64,000 bases of DNA from the NCBI GenBank assembly GCA_905250075.1, contig CAJNOP010000414.1, forward strand, positions 112,358 through 176,357, in the 5' to 3' direction. Source of the stretch: Rotaria sp. Silwood1. Its lineage: Eukaryota > Rotifera > Eurotatoria > Philodinida > Philodinidae. Made by a program: the position numbers and the translations under genes. The notes below the pieces were generated by a model. It was not told where the DNA came from, did not search any database, and worked only from the letters and a program-made list of their open reading frames with translations. Shown here piece after piece: positions 37,549 through 50,378 of this stretch. Numbering within the stretch: position 1 is the stretch's first letter; every line of letters begins with the position of its first letter.

Positions 37549-40500
37549 TGTGATTCGTCGTTGATAATGATCAATCACTTAGATTTAATTCATGTTTCAC
37601 ACACACATACACGTGCGTGTTCTTATTCTCGTTCAATATTGATTATGGTGAAACAAGTAAAAGCGAGATGATGATGAACGAGAAAGTAACGTTTTTTTTT
37701 AATAATGTGTTCATGCAGCCTGAGGAAAACGGTCGATGTTGGCGGGCAGTATACGAGAGAGAAAAGGAATTTCTAACTAATTGATTTCGTCGAGTGACTT
37801 ATATGTGTACGTCTTGTAGTTGATATAAATAATGAAGTCTTCGAGTTGTACCGCCTCTGAAACAGAACATCGTCAAAAACGACAAAACTAGAGAACAGGT
37901 GACATAAAGCTTAATCTTCATATACAATTCTACGTATGTAATTAACACTTAAACATGCTCATATTCAAATTTCCTTTGAACAGGAAATTATCGAACAATG
38001 TTCGTTGCTTTAGGTCAGAAATACAACTAAAGGTTTTTCTCTCGTTGGATTTTTCTCAAAAAAAAAAAAAAAAAAAAAAAAAAAGAAAGAAATCCACCAA
38101 TAAGCATCAACTCATTTTGTTTCGCACGTCTATTAATCAATCATGTGAACATGCAGGAAACAAACCGATCGACAAAAAGAACATCTATATTGAAACATGA
38201 AATATATTGAATCACACTTCGAATATTTTACTTATACTCTTAATAGAAATTCTTACCTAAAAATACTTTTTTTTTCATTTCTATTCTACGAGAAGAAAAA
38301 AACAAAACTTGATTAACTTGTCAAGTTTACTAAAAAAGATTTCAAAAGACTTTTTTTTTTTTCTTTTGTTAATTAAACAAGTTTTGTTTTTCACTAAGTC
38401 ATATTTATTCATACTTTTCTATACAATATTATTATTATTTTAAATATTTCATTGATAATGAAAATTGATAATTTATTTTAATAGTATTTTCAAAGAAAAT
38501 TATTGAATAACCAAAAATAATAAGAAAAGAAAATATTTATGTTTTCTTAGATAGTTTTCTAATGAAAATTTTTTCCTAGAAAGATATTGCATTAAAGTCT
38601 TAGAGGTTATCATAATGTGCTTCTCGTAGTCGGACAATAGGTTGGCGAAAAAACAAAATCTCTAAACGGATATGAAAATATCTGATAGTGTTGAAAATGA
38701 TTAATGAAATCTCACCTGATAAAGCTAATCCACGTAGAGATTTAGTAAGATTAAATTTCTATTGAGGAAAGGTCTATTGTCATCATTTGTCGATGGTGGA
38801 GCCTTCTTTCAACAAACTTCCCCTAGTCTTTTTTTTTTGCTCTTTTTTTTTCTTTTTTCTTTCAATTCAATCATGTCACTGTCGATTAAGAAGCTCTCCT
38901 GCTCTCTTTCGCCGCCCATTTCCGCTTGTTTTTAGTAGTTATTGAACACACGAACACAATAACAAAAGCAGCTAAATGAAGAGTGACAAGCGTTACTAGT
39001 TATGACTATAGTGAACAACAGTATAGCTTAGTCAATATTACACTTGAAGTTGATAGAAGAGGAGGTTGCTGCTGGGAATAACTGACGCGAATAGAGTTTG
39101 ATTTCATGTTAAGCTAAAAATGGTTGTATGGCTTTCTCTCTTTCTATTTTTATGTTGAATATTGACAATACGAAATGAACTTGAAGAATAACGAACCAAA
39201 TCAATTTGCACATCGTTTTTCATCAACTTAATCAAATTTGATTAGATGTTAATATATAGTAACAAGAATAAAAAAAGTCATCTATTACCAACAATATATA
39301 TATATTTAGAAAAATTGAAATGTGATCATGCCTAAATTTTCTTTTTATCATCATAAGAATCGATTTGTTTTAGGTTTAAACAATTGGACTATGTGCGGAA
39401 ATCCTTATTTGCAACCATGTCTATATTTCTCTCTCTCTTTAAATAATAATATCCGTTTGCTCTTCTTTATTTTCTATTGATTATTAATTTTTGTGATCAT
39501 GATTGATTTAGACAGTCTCTAGATTATATATAAAATATAAATTTTGCAGTTTTTCGTCATCACGAATATTAAATAAGATATATAGAATATTGGCAATCAT
39601 TTACATCAAAAAACTATTCTATTTTCAATGCTAAAAAATCATAAATTTTATATAGGAAAAAGAAACTAAAGTAAGAATTACAGATCGATGTATAATTGGT
39701 TTTAACTTGATATGTTAGAATGTAAGTGACACGGCAACATAGCGCGAAAGTAATTACTATTGTTGCATGTCTTTTCTATTATATTTTTTGAGCTTTAGAG
39801 GTTTTTTTTTTCCATATCAGTTGACACATTAAAATCATTCATATTGTTGAGAACATTGTTGTATGAACATCCGTCTTGAACAGTCTTTTTCTTATCAAAT
39901 TCTTTTAATCATATTAATTGGAAAGTTAAATATTCAACAACCAATTATAATTTCAAAGACAGAAACTAATAGTACCTTTTAATGGTTTATTAGTCGATTA
40001 TTATTAGGTCAACCGTTTGCTGAACTATCTTATTTACTTTATTGCTTTTATTATACAAACTTATTTAAAAACTTTCATTGATTCTAATAATAACTTTTAG
40101 AAGATATGAAATAAAATTATGTTTCAACTTCACAATGTTAAATAACTCTCTTCAGAAATGAAACAGCTATCGAGAATCAAATACTCTAGTGTTTTGATCA
40201 ATGAATCTAGTATAGTTCGATCTATTTAGATTGGTACCGATATCAATCGTCAAGAATCTAGACGAGCTTTACATTTCTGATTTAGTCGATGATATTATTC
40301 GACAGTAATGAAGAAGTGTTGTAATCAAGCTAAAAAATAATCAATAATCTTACTTAATTGGTATAATCTGAGACTATTCAATTTGAACATCATATCCTAT
40401 TTGTTTTCTTTAATAATTATTTAAATTCTAGTAAATAATTCATGATAATAAATGAAAAACAAGAAAGATTTGCTTAATTGATTAATCTCCTACGTAAATA

Positions 40501-42829
40501 GATTTTTTTTCTCAGTCAACAATATTTATTTTTAAGAAAAATTCTTTTTTTATAAATCATTTTTATTAACAATTATTAAAATGTTTCATTGACAAAAAAA
40601 AAATATCTTGTGACAGATATTAAATTGATTTAATGAATTTCTTGAGTCTACAATGATTTTAATCACTTTTTTATTATCATTTATAATGAAATCTAACAAT
40701 TGGATTCATCTTATCTAATAATTTTATCGATTTATGATATGATCTTATCATTTTTTTAAAGAAATCTCTTAATATATTCACCTTCATAAATAGAATAAAG
40801 ACAAACTATTAATAGTTTACGTTTCAAATACTATTTAACCGATTATTTCATAAAAATAATCGAATTTTCAAGTTATTTATTTTCTTATAGTAACTATCCG
40901 TTGATAAGAAACTGTTAGCGGTGACTTATATCTATCCTTGTTCTCTTTCTCTTTGCAATTGTTATTCTTTTCTTTCATTCTCTTTCCCATTGTATGTTAT
41001 ATGTACGTGTAGTTAAGGACATTTAGATATTCAGTCAGATATATTTAATTGAAATAAATAAACATCAGTTCGTCGAAACGAGCTAACAGAAACTATATTA
41101 AATATTTTAATCATAGTTCTTCTCTCTTCTTTTTCGGCTATTTCTGATTGTTGAAGAAAATACAATTGATCGATACAGAACATTTAATATTAGATAATAC
41201 ATGCTCGAGGAAAACAAATATAATTTTGTTTTTTTGTCGATAAACGCAGGGTTTTTCATAGAAACATAAATAGTCATTTTAATACGTCTAACAATCTTTG
41301 TCTGATTGTCATGAAGACTTATTCGAAATACGTTAAGATGAAGATCTAAACTGAGAGTGTTGCCGTCTTGAACTCTGTAAATATGGATAGGAAGATCAAA
41401 AACAAAAAAAAAATCGCTTATTCTACTACTGAAGAAAACGTTCAGTTCAATCGTAACCTTATTATATAGCTTGATACGATGTTATGAAAAACAAGCTTTG
41501 CACATTTTTGTAACATATTTATTTATTAAACAATTCTGTTTATAAACGTTTGATCGAAAGAAGCGTCACAAGAGAAATCGTTTTTTATGAGTTATTGTAA
41601 TTGATAAGACATTTCATGTATTATTTTCGTTTCGAAAAATTTCCTTCATTCTTGTGTATTGTCTTTTTCTGCTTTATATATCAACAAATTTCGCATCTCT
41701 ATCTACTGATTCTTTATGTTAATTAATAAATTAGAGGTTATAAATTCTAGAAATAATGTTCCATGTTGTTTTCACATAAGCTAAATTCAATACAAATCAT
41801 TTAGAGTTTTTTTGTTTTTATTTTAGTAACTGATGTTGCTGTAACAGCGTTACGAATATTGACCTTATTTTAAAATTTCTATGAGCTACTTACGAAATAC
41901 CAGTAAGCAAACTAGTACATCATTACTAACTTTTCAAAACGAATCCAATGCATTACTTTTTTTTTCCAGAAATAGTATACCTTGGGGTAGATGAAAGTAA
42001 TGCTGTTACGAAAGCTTGATTTTTGGTACTATCTTCAGTTTGTATAAGTCAGCAATAGTTTTAATTTTACAAGTATCAGATAACAACTGTATAGAATTCA
42101 AACCTAATCTAAATCTCTTGTTTACTTGTCATGTGAAAAATCTCTCCCCACAAATACCTTCTTTTTGTTTTATTTTCCGTTGTTTCTGTACATATTAAGG
42201 AAATGTTTTGAACTTCCTGATCACTCTTGGTTTTACACAATGTGCATGATTTAGACCTCATTGACGTATGAAATATTTTAGTCACAAACAGACTTGTTTT
42301 TTTGGGTAACGAAGTATTGTGATTAGATTTTTTTTAGTGCCAACTATGCCGTAGGCTAATATTGAAGTAAAATCTCAGTAAGTCTATACAAGAGGCCTAC
42401 GGATACTCATTCTTTTAGGATTTTTCATATCTCAATGAATTTTGAATTATGTACAAAGTTGAAAATAAAAAACTACTGAGAATGCTGCCTTATGAGTGTG
42501 TTTCTAACCTATAACAGAAATACAGTTGACTGTAGGAGGAAATTTTGAGGCCTAGAAAGATCTAGGAAGTGTCTTTAGTGATTAGAGTCACAGACACGTG
42601 TTTTTAAAAGTTGAAACAACCGATACAAACAAGTCTAGACTCAATAAAAATAAGATGATATAAATTCATGTAAAAATAGTGTTGACAGCGTTACGTTTGG
42701 ACAAGTCGATATGTATGATGAGATATTGTGTATGTCATCATTGTTTTTGTTTTTTTTTGTAATTTTATATAAAGAAACAATAAGAGTTCTTTTTTTTGTT
42801 TCTTATTATTTGTATTGACTGATATATTA

Positions 42830-43354
42830 TTGGGTTGGTAAGAAATTTTTGTCGTTTTTTTTCGTAACTTCGTAGAACAGTCAAGAAAGTTCTAGAAGTT
42901 TCCATATTAAGGGTATATAAAGGGAGTGTAAATATCTTTTGAACAACAATAAAACTATGGATATACAGGGTGTCCCAGAAGTAAGGGAACAAGAAGGGTA
43001 TCCGCTAAAATTGAACGAAAAATTGTTTATGATAGTTTGCGCACTTTTTATTGATGTAGAGAGCTGAAATTTTTATCACACCTGTATCTAGCCAAGATCT
43101 TTTATTTCTGAAAATTTCAGCTCTCTACGTCAATAAAAAGTACGCAAACTATCATAAACAATTTTTCGTTCAATTTTAGCGGATACCCTTCTTGTTCCCT
43201 TACTTCTGAGACACCCTGTATATCCATAGTTTTATTGTTGTTCGAAAGATATTTACACTCCCTTTATATACTCTTAGCATGGAAACTTCTAGAACTTTCT
43301 TGACTGTTCTACGAAGTTACGAAAAAAAGCGACAAAAATTTCTTACCAACCCAA
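42830..43354. mobile_element. mariner-type palindromic MITE, interrupted by a second one
   Basis: The ends are TTGGGTTGGTAAGAAATTTT and its inverse, flanked by TA at 42828-42829 and 43355-43356. The left arm 42830-42963 and right arm 43221-43354 are both 134 bp and nearly perfect inverted copies, a few mismatches apart. Without the inner element the sequence would be one continuous palindrome of 270 bp. TTGGGTTGG-type ends and TA duplication are typical of mariner elements. No transposase is present. Confidence 0.88.
42966..43218. mobile_element. second mariner-type MITE nested at the palindrome centre (253 bp)
   Basis: Its own inverted ends, CAGGGTGTCCCAGAAGTAAG and the inverse (one base differs), are flanked by TA at 42964-42965 and 43219-43220. 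The arms are about 105 bp around a short loop. Removing the element and one TA leaves GGATATATATCC, so the target was the exact central TA of the outer palindrome. Confidence 0.88.
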
Positions 43355-44434
43355 TAGTACCTTCTGTCATCATCCAATAAACATATTAAAAATCTTTCGT
43401 ATATTTCAAACGAAAATAATTTCGTAGTTGAAATAATCAAATATTATCTCTTTCAAATAGTGTCTTTTAGATTTATACGATAATAGAAAATGTGTCACAT
43501 ACATCGTACTTTGCCAACACATTAAAATACAACAGAAGGTGCTCATTGTAACACACTTTAAAAATGTGGTACAAATCTACTTTTTAGTACGATTATAGTA
43601 TTATGAAGCATAATTGAATAATTACTAGTTTTTCAATTTAATTAGTATTAGTAATATCTATTCTTGAAGATCAAAACAGTAAGATCTTAAGTTGTTGTAG
43701 ATCTATTCAAGTTGATTAGATCGATTCGAGAGAGTCCATAATAATCCGACTTAGAATAAATGATCTACGAAAATCCATAAGTTCAGTATATTCAATTGCA
43801 TTGTTGTATATGAATTAGCAATCATTAAATCAAAGAATGAATGCATAATTATTCAATAGACTATGAAACATTCCGAATACAACAGATATGATCATAGTGT
43901 GTAGAATAAGATGAATCAAGCATACGATACTAACCATATGTATTCAACCTCCTTCTAGTGGGAAAAAAATAATACGACTAAAAAATAACTTTGTTATTGT
44001 TTGTATAAGAATCGTTGTATGATGACATCTTTTGATAAATATTAAATAATCCAATAATTAGTAACTGTTTTAATGATGATATAATAAGAATAATCAATTG
44101 TTGAAGTTTTAATAAAATAATTTGAATATAAATAAATATAATTGAATAAATGGACAACCATAGTCCTCTTTTTTTCTATTGGCCTCCTCAATCTACCCTG
44201 TAGATAATATAGGTTAGTAGTCCATAAAAAGGAGGACAATATTTGTTGTTGCTTGTTTTCATATAACATTGTTGTTCTTCTTTTTTTTCTTCCTCCATTT
44301 GATTGTTTTTATTTGAATCGAGTTAAATATTGTTTTGAGAAAAAATATATTTTAGATGTTCATCTCTTATTAAGTGATTTATTGATCATCGATACTTATA
44401 TATATATATCAAAGAAGAAAAATTAGAAATAAAA

Positions 44435-47400
44435 ATGCCATCTGTAACAGATCTTCAACAACAATCGTCGAAAATCTCATCAAATAATAATGGAAAATCA
44501 ACACCACCACCACAACAACAAAGTTCAGTATCAACGGGAAATACAATTGATACAAATGCTGATCCAATAACTCAAGTTATTCTTATGTTGGAAAAAAAAC
44601 AACGAAATTTAGGCAAAAGAAAAGTATATTAAATTTTTAAAATTTGTTTTTTTTTTTTTTTCATTTTAAAAATTATTTATTGTTATAGGAAAAACTTGAA
44701 AGTTATGAAGAAGAAGCAAAAGCTGGTAAAGAACTTAATAAAGATCAAAAAGTAAATTTTTGTTACTTTTGCTTTTTTTTAAATAAAACTTTTGAAAAAA
44801 CTATTATTTAAGGATGCATTGGCTAAATATAGTGAAGTTCTTGGTCAAATTGAATGTTGCAAAGATATATCTGAACAATTAAAAAAAATTCAAATGGAGG
44901 TTTAAAAAAATTTTCTTTTTTTTTTGTTTTTTCTTCTAAATATAAAATATTTTTAGTCAGCAAAAAATCAAAAACGTCTTTTTAAACAAGCAACTGAAGA
45001 AAAACGATTATTAGTAGCTCAACGTCTTCGTGAATATGCACAACTTCGTTATTTACTTGATCATCGACCAACAGTAAACGAATTCTTTTTTTTTTTTTTT
45101 TATTAATTATTTATTTTTTTAGTCATTAAAACCCGAAGATTCATCATTATTAGATGAACTTGCTCGTGTTATTATCCCATCGGATGTATCATTAAATACA
45201 ATAACTCGTTCAATTGATACAGTATTATCGATTTATCAAGGTGGTCCATCATCATCAATTAAACATTTAACTGGACGAACATCACAAGAATTACGTGAAA
45301 TACTTGAACAATTAATTAAACAATGTGATGTATCATTATCTTCAATTGATATATCAACAAATCAACAAACATCAATTAATGATACAGTCAAACAAACATC
45401 TCTTTCAATTGAAAATCCATCAACAACAATTGCTTCTGCACTTCCTCAACGAGAACAACAACAACAGTCGAACGATAATAATGATGGTAATTTAATATTA
45501 AATTAATAAAAAAAAACAAAAATCTTTTTGTTGTTTTTTAAGTACTTGGCTCATCATTAAGTCATACTCATTTGATTCCAACGAGTCCAAATGAATATCC
45601 ATTACAATTCGATACACGAACTCAAAATATTCCACTTCAAAAAATTATTGAAGATTCAACTTTTTTTCCTCATGATCCAGCAGCACCACCAACAACAACA
45701 AATATTAATCAACAAGTTAAACAAGAATCATCAAATAATCAAGATAATACTCAAATTCAAACAAATGATTCACAACAAATTTTACCAACATTTACCGTTA
45801 TTAATTCAAGTATTTTTTTTTTTTGATTTTATTTTCTATTATGTTTATTTAATTATTTAGATTTGACTGGTCAAACTTCTTCTCAAGGATTTACGGTACA
45901 ACATTCTTTTTTTTACATTTATTTACTTCTATAATAACAAAATTAATCCTATTTTAGCAACCAACAACTCAACAACAAGGAAATAATTATGATCAAGTAA
46001 ATTTATCAATTATTTCTAAATAAAAATAATTCATTTTTGTTTTTTGTAAAGGAAAATGTATCAAATGTTGTTAGTTCAACAAATGTTCCAACTGATGAAC
46101 AACATCCAGAAGAACAATGGCAACGACCTCGTGGTAATAGTGGACATATACATCGTGGTGGACAATTTAATGAAAATCAAAATAGAAATCAATATCGAGG
46201 TGGACAACATAATTACAATCAACATTGGAGAGGATCACGTCAGTTTAGATTTTTATTTTTAAAAACATTTTACAAAAAAAAACTTTTATCTCAGATATCT
46301 TTAAATGATAACATATCAATATCAATCTGAAAATCATACTTAAAAATTTTCAATTGTACTATTAGCAAGTAAAATTTCTAATAGGTCATTCTTTTATGTC
46401 TCTCTTCTTCTGTTATGAATATTTTATTGAGTTTATCATCTTATGTAAAATCTAATATCATTATTTCGATTTTAATTTCTCCCATAAATGAATCTTATAA
46501 TCTGCGTCATTTTTCAGAAAACTTCGGCACCACCAACAATCGAATGACCCTGGACATGTCACTAGTAGTTATTTATCTTGAATCACCTATCTGATAGTAT
46601 GAGATTAGAAAGTGTATGTGAAAGGTCAAGTTATTGAGCTTAAGAATTCTGCATAAGACTAGTCTTCTATGAAAAGTCTCAACTAGTTTTAGTTCTAAGG
46701 AATATATTGAGCTATGAAGTCTGTTGCTAAGCTGTAGTCATACTAGAAGACAGCTGAAAAGCAGAGATATTCGTCTTTCGATTTTCTTTATGGAAAAAAA
46801 AAATTCAAATCGAAATAACGATATTAGATTATAAACTCAATAAAATATTCATAATTCAACAAGAGAAGAATAAAAAGAAGAACTATATTAGGTTTTGTAT
46901 AGCCTCTATAGCAGAGCCCATCGAATACAGTCGGTTCTCGTCGTCTAATAAATGTGTAGAGTACATTAGTTACACAATGCAAAAAATTCGAAAAAAAAGT
47001 ATTTCGATTAGAAAATTTGATTGATAATATTAAACTCTTTTTAATGAGAGAAATCTTGTCTGAGAAACTTTTATTACTTTGGTAAGTTCCGTTGTGAATC
47101 GTGAGAATTATTCAAAGAGAGAAAGACATATCTGACAAAAAATATAATATGTCTGTCGTTTATATTTTGAAGTTACTGTATAAATATAACTATTCTATTC
47201 TAATATATATATTGTTTTAATTCAGGTGGTGGTGGTTATCATGATGGTTCCTATGGCCGTGGTGGTGGATACCGGGGTGGACCTAATCCTCATTACCGAG
47301 GTAAGATATTATCATTCAATTGGTTCGATTTTTTATATATGTATATTATTGTTGTAGGTAATCGGGGTGGTGGTTATTATCGTGGTGGTCATCGAGGTGG

Positions 47401-47447
47401 TAATGCTAACGGATACCAAAAATCATCTCAACATCAACAAAATACCG

Positions 47448-47479
<32 letters not shown>

Positions 47480-47509
47480 GTTCGTTCAGCTCCACCAAGT
47501 CAACAATAA
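44435..47509 (+). CDS. CAPRIN1-like: Caprin family RNA-binding protein (11 exons)
   Basis: Caprins are cytoplasmic RNA-binding proteins of stress granules and neuronal RNA granules that partner with FMRP and G3BP. Exons: 44435-44623, 44689-44751, 44813-44899, 44957-45073, 45123-45486, 45543-45809, 45861-45895, 45958-45996, 46052-46238, 47226-47300, 47358-47509; 1575 nt in phase, 524 aa. Residues about 45-150 match the caprin HR1 coiled-coil region: PITQVILMLEKKQRNLGKRK, then EEEAKAGKELNKDQKDALAKYSEVL and a Lys/Glu-rich helix ending RYLLDH. A variable Gln/Ser/Asn-rich middle follows. The C-terminus, from about residue 410, is an RGG/RG-rich RNA-binding tail (YRGGQHNYNQ, SYGRGGGYRGG, YYRGGHRGG) with a run of glutamines near the end encoded by CAA repeats. 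Intron 9 (46239-47225) is enlarged by a fold-back element. A TATATATATA tract ends about 25 bp before the ATG. Confidence 0.9.
46378..46891. mobile_element. fold-back element in caprin intron (about 510 bp)
   Basis: Inverted arms of about 90-100 bp: the left contains GAATATTTTATTGAGTTTAT and ATTATTTCGATTT, and the right near 46795-46891 carries the inverse with substitutions. The outer ends share CTAATA. There is no clear target duplication and no coding capacity. It accounts for half of intron 46239-47225. Confidence 0.65.
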
Positions 47510-50378
47510 GAATCGTTTATTGAAAAGAACAGCCCATTTTGTTTTCTGCACCCCGTTGAATGAACTTTATTCACGATGTTTTCTCGTTTTTTTTTTTGTG
47601 TTTAACTCGTTAAAACTTTTTTGACTGATGATGAAAGATGCTTTTTCTTTTTTTTACCGTTCCTTTTCTTTTGCTTTTGTTTTCTCTTTATTTTTTTTTG
47701 TTTTTGTCTGTCCGACAATCATGAACGGATAATAACAAGAAAAAGAGATAAACAAATTATTTAAAACATTTAATCTGACTAGTATCTATCATATATATAG
47801 ATTCATACATAATTCTATCATATCTACATACCAGATAAAAAAAAAGCAATATTTCAATTACGAAAAATATTCATCAACAAGTAATATTATAACAGAAAAT
47901 TGATTGACTTTTATGTCGATAAATGATTGATAGATTTTAAAAACAATATCTTGTAGGCATAAAATTAAAAAAATAACTTGACAAAGTCAATATTTTTTGT
48001 TTAAATCATATTAAATGAAGAATTGTTATCGAATAATAATTTACCATCAAATTAATACTTCTTTGACTTGTAAAATATCTAGATCGTGAGTAAACTCACA
48101 AACTTTGATAAAAACAATAATTTTCTATTAAATACTGATTCCTATAGTTTGATATTGTCATTCCTTTGATGAAGATCAATTTAAAATGCAAATAAAAAAA
48201 GTGTTGACTAAATGTCGATATTAATGTCTATTTGAAGATCTTCTATATTCAAACATTGATATATTAAATGTGAGATTCATGTTAATGAATCAATCAAAAC
48301 TTTTTTGTTCCTTTAGATATTGAATAATCATATTTCTGACTGTGTCCTTCTAAGAAATTCTTAGCAAAATCTTCAGAGATTTTAAGAGATTCTGTGAATT
48401 ATTTGAGGACCAGGTGATTTCATAGAAAGAAAAAACATGACTATATCGATGATTCATTATTTACCCTGAAATGTTATACTGATTCTATTTGTTTTGTCTC
48501 TACATAGACATAATTACAATGTAATTTTCATTCAATAGAAAATCGAAAATTCATCAACAAATGGCTGAAGTACAACATTTGATGAAACATACACTTGGCA
48601 TAAAAGGAAGAAAATATTTTTTTTTTGCATTAAAACATGCGTCATATAGTGTGTTTATTGAAGTGAAGAATAATTCTGATAACATGAATTTATTATTTAT
48701 TATCAATCAAGATAACTTTCATCAACTTCTTAAGAGTAACTTCAAATATATTAGAAATAATTGTTTCCTTGTATTAGATTTTTTTAGAAAATGAGAAGAG
48801 AAAATGATCATTACGACAAAACCAAAAAATAAAAAAAAATGAATATGCTGTTACTACACAATCTGTGTGTGATTAAAATGTAAATGACGATGTAATTCTT
48901 GTTGCTAATCATAGAAAGATTATTTTATTAAATCTATTCTAGGGCATACTTCTTTACCATCCTATTATTTAATCCTCTAGAAATGCCATAACCAAGTAGT
49001 TTATATACTGTAACGAGACGTTACTCATAAACCATTTTTGTTCTTATATCAAAAACGTCTAATGCGGTCTATGACGCGTAGCGGTAAGAGTTCTGCTATA
49101 GTGTCTCTGATAGAGAAAGAAGGCATTAGTAACATTTTCATCAGTTCTGTAATGTTTCACTACTAAGATGTAAGTCATGGCTGTGATGAATCGTTTCTAA
49201 CGTGTCTGTCATTGTCTATGGGGAGAGAAAGGAATGCTAATTTCTATCCAATATACTTCAACATTTCTATTATGATTAATATTTTATATAATAGTAGATA
49301 AAATAATAAAAAATATTTTTCGTTTAAAGTAAATATCAATAGAAAACTTGAAGAAAAGTAAAAACCTTTGAAAGACAGTCATTATTGTCTAAAAGATGGT
49401 AAATCTCATTATGTTACAGTTTATAATAACGGATTGAAATACACCTATGACAAGAAAAATGCAAACTAAAAATACAAGAAATTAATTGAAAAGTATCGAT
49501 TAATAGAGAAGATAATATTCTTAATTTGCATTTCTTAGTTATCATTGCAAATTGTTTCGATAAGAAAAGATAAATTGATGCAAATCCAGTGTAGAATAAC
49601 AAATTCATTTAATTATTTAGTTTTAAATAAATTAAACGTTAAGAGAAAATTATAAAAATAAACTAAACTGTCAAGTGATTTGTTAATAAATACTAGTAAA
49701 GTAATGTGTGAACTCTATGGCTACTTTCGATAATAGTGTTTATTGAGCTATATGATCATTTTGATCATACCTATGTCAGTAGAAACATACACTTATGTAC
49801 TAGTCACATTGTCAAGATCAACACTATGAAAAAGAAGATAAGTGAAGTGTAACGGTCAATAAAGATTACAATGTATTATTCGTGACTCGAAAAATGTTTG
49901 GATCTGACGAGTTCTACTGATGGAATGAGCATTATGGATAAAGAAATATTTTAGTATTATTATTATTTTTTGTTTTTGTTATAATACTTGATCGAAGATT
50001 CCGGGTGAAGTATCACCATTAAATAATGAAATATGATGTTATCAATATGACGGAGATATGATATTTTTATTTATTTTATTTTGATAGACTGACTTTTGAA
50101 TTTAAGTTTAAATCGTCTAAGAAAATCAAATATCAAATCTAGAGTTTAGCATCAACATAAAACCGAAATGATTAATAAAATTAAATATATTCTACATGAT
50201 AAAATTGTTGAGAATCTATGGATAAAGGATTCGAGAATATATCTATTACATTAATTCTTTGTATATATCAAAGATCAATAGAAATTAATTGCATTATCAT
50301 ATACAATTTATTGAAAATCAATAATCAATTTCTATAGTAAAAATCGTATAAAAAAACAGCGTTTAACTTTGATTATAG
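47510..50378. other. intergenic region, convergent 3' flanks
   Basis: It contains the caprin 3' UTR (T-rich start at 47590-47720) and the 3' end of the F-box gene, with AATAAA on the minus strand near 50306-50312. I found no gene; a 77-codon frame at 48561 has no recognised content. Confidence 0.6.

Larger units (their letters stand above)
37549..44434. other. 6.9-kb divergent intergenic region between VGLUT and caprin genes
   Basis: VGLUT starts leftward and caprin rightward, so both promoters lie here. A less AT-rich patch is present near 37710-37760, just upstream of VGLUT. The only clear structure is the nested mariner-type element at 42830-43354. No coding gene was found; short frames near 37955 and 42016 have no recognisable content. 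Confidence 0.6.

Noticed and set aside
42340-42410. Short GCCTACGG-type inverted motif, also seen near 14790 and 28826
   Set aside because: Only about nine bases are shared; no extended repeat joins the three places.
49060-49130. tRNA-like stretch GACGCGTAGCGGTAAGAG
   Set aside because: It resembles a D arm, but no B box or T arm follows at the right distance and no cloverleaf forms.
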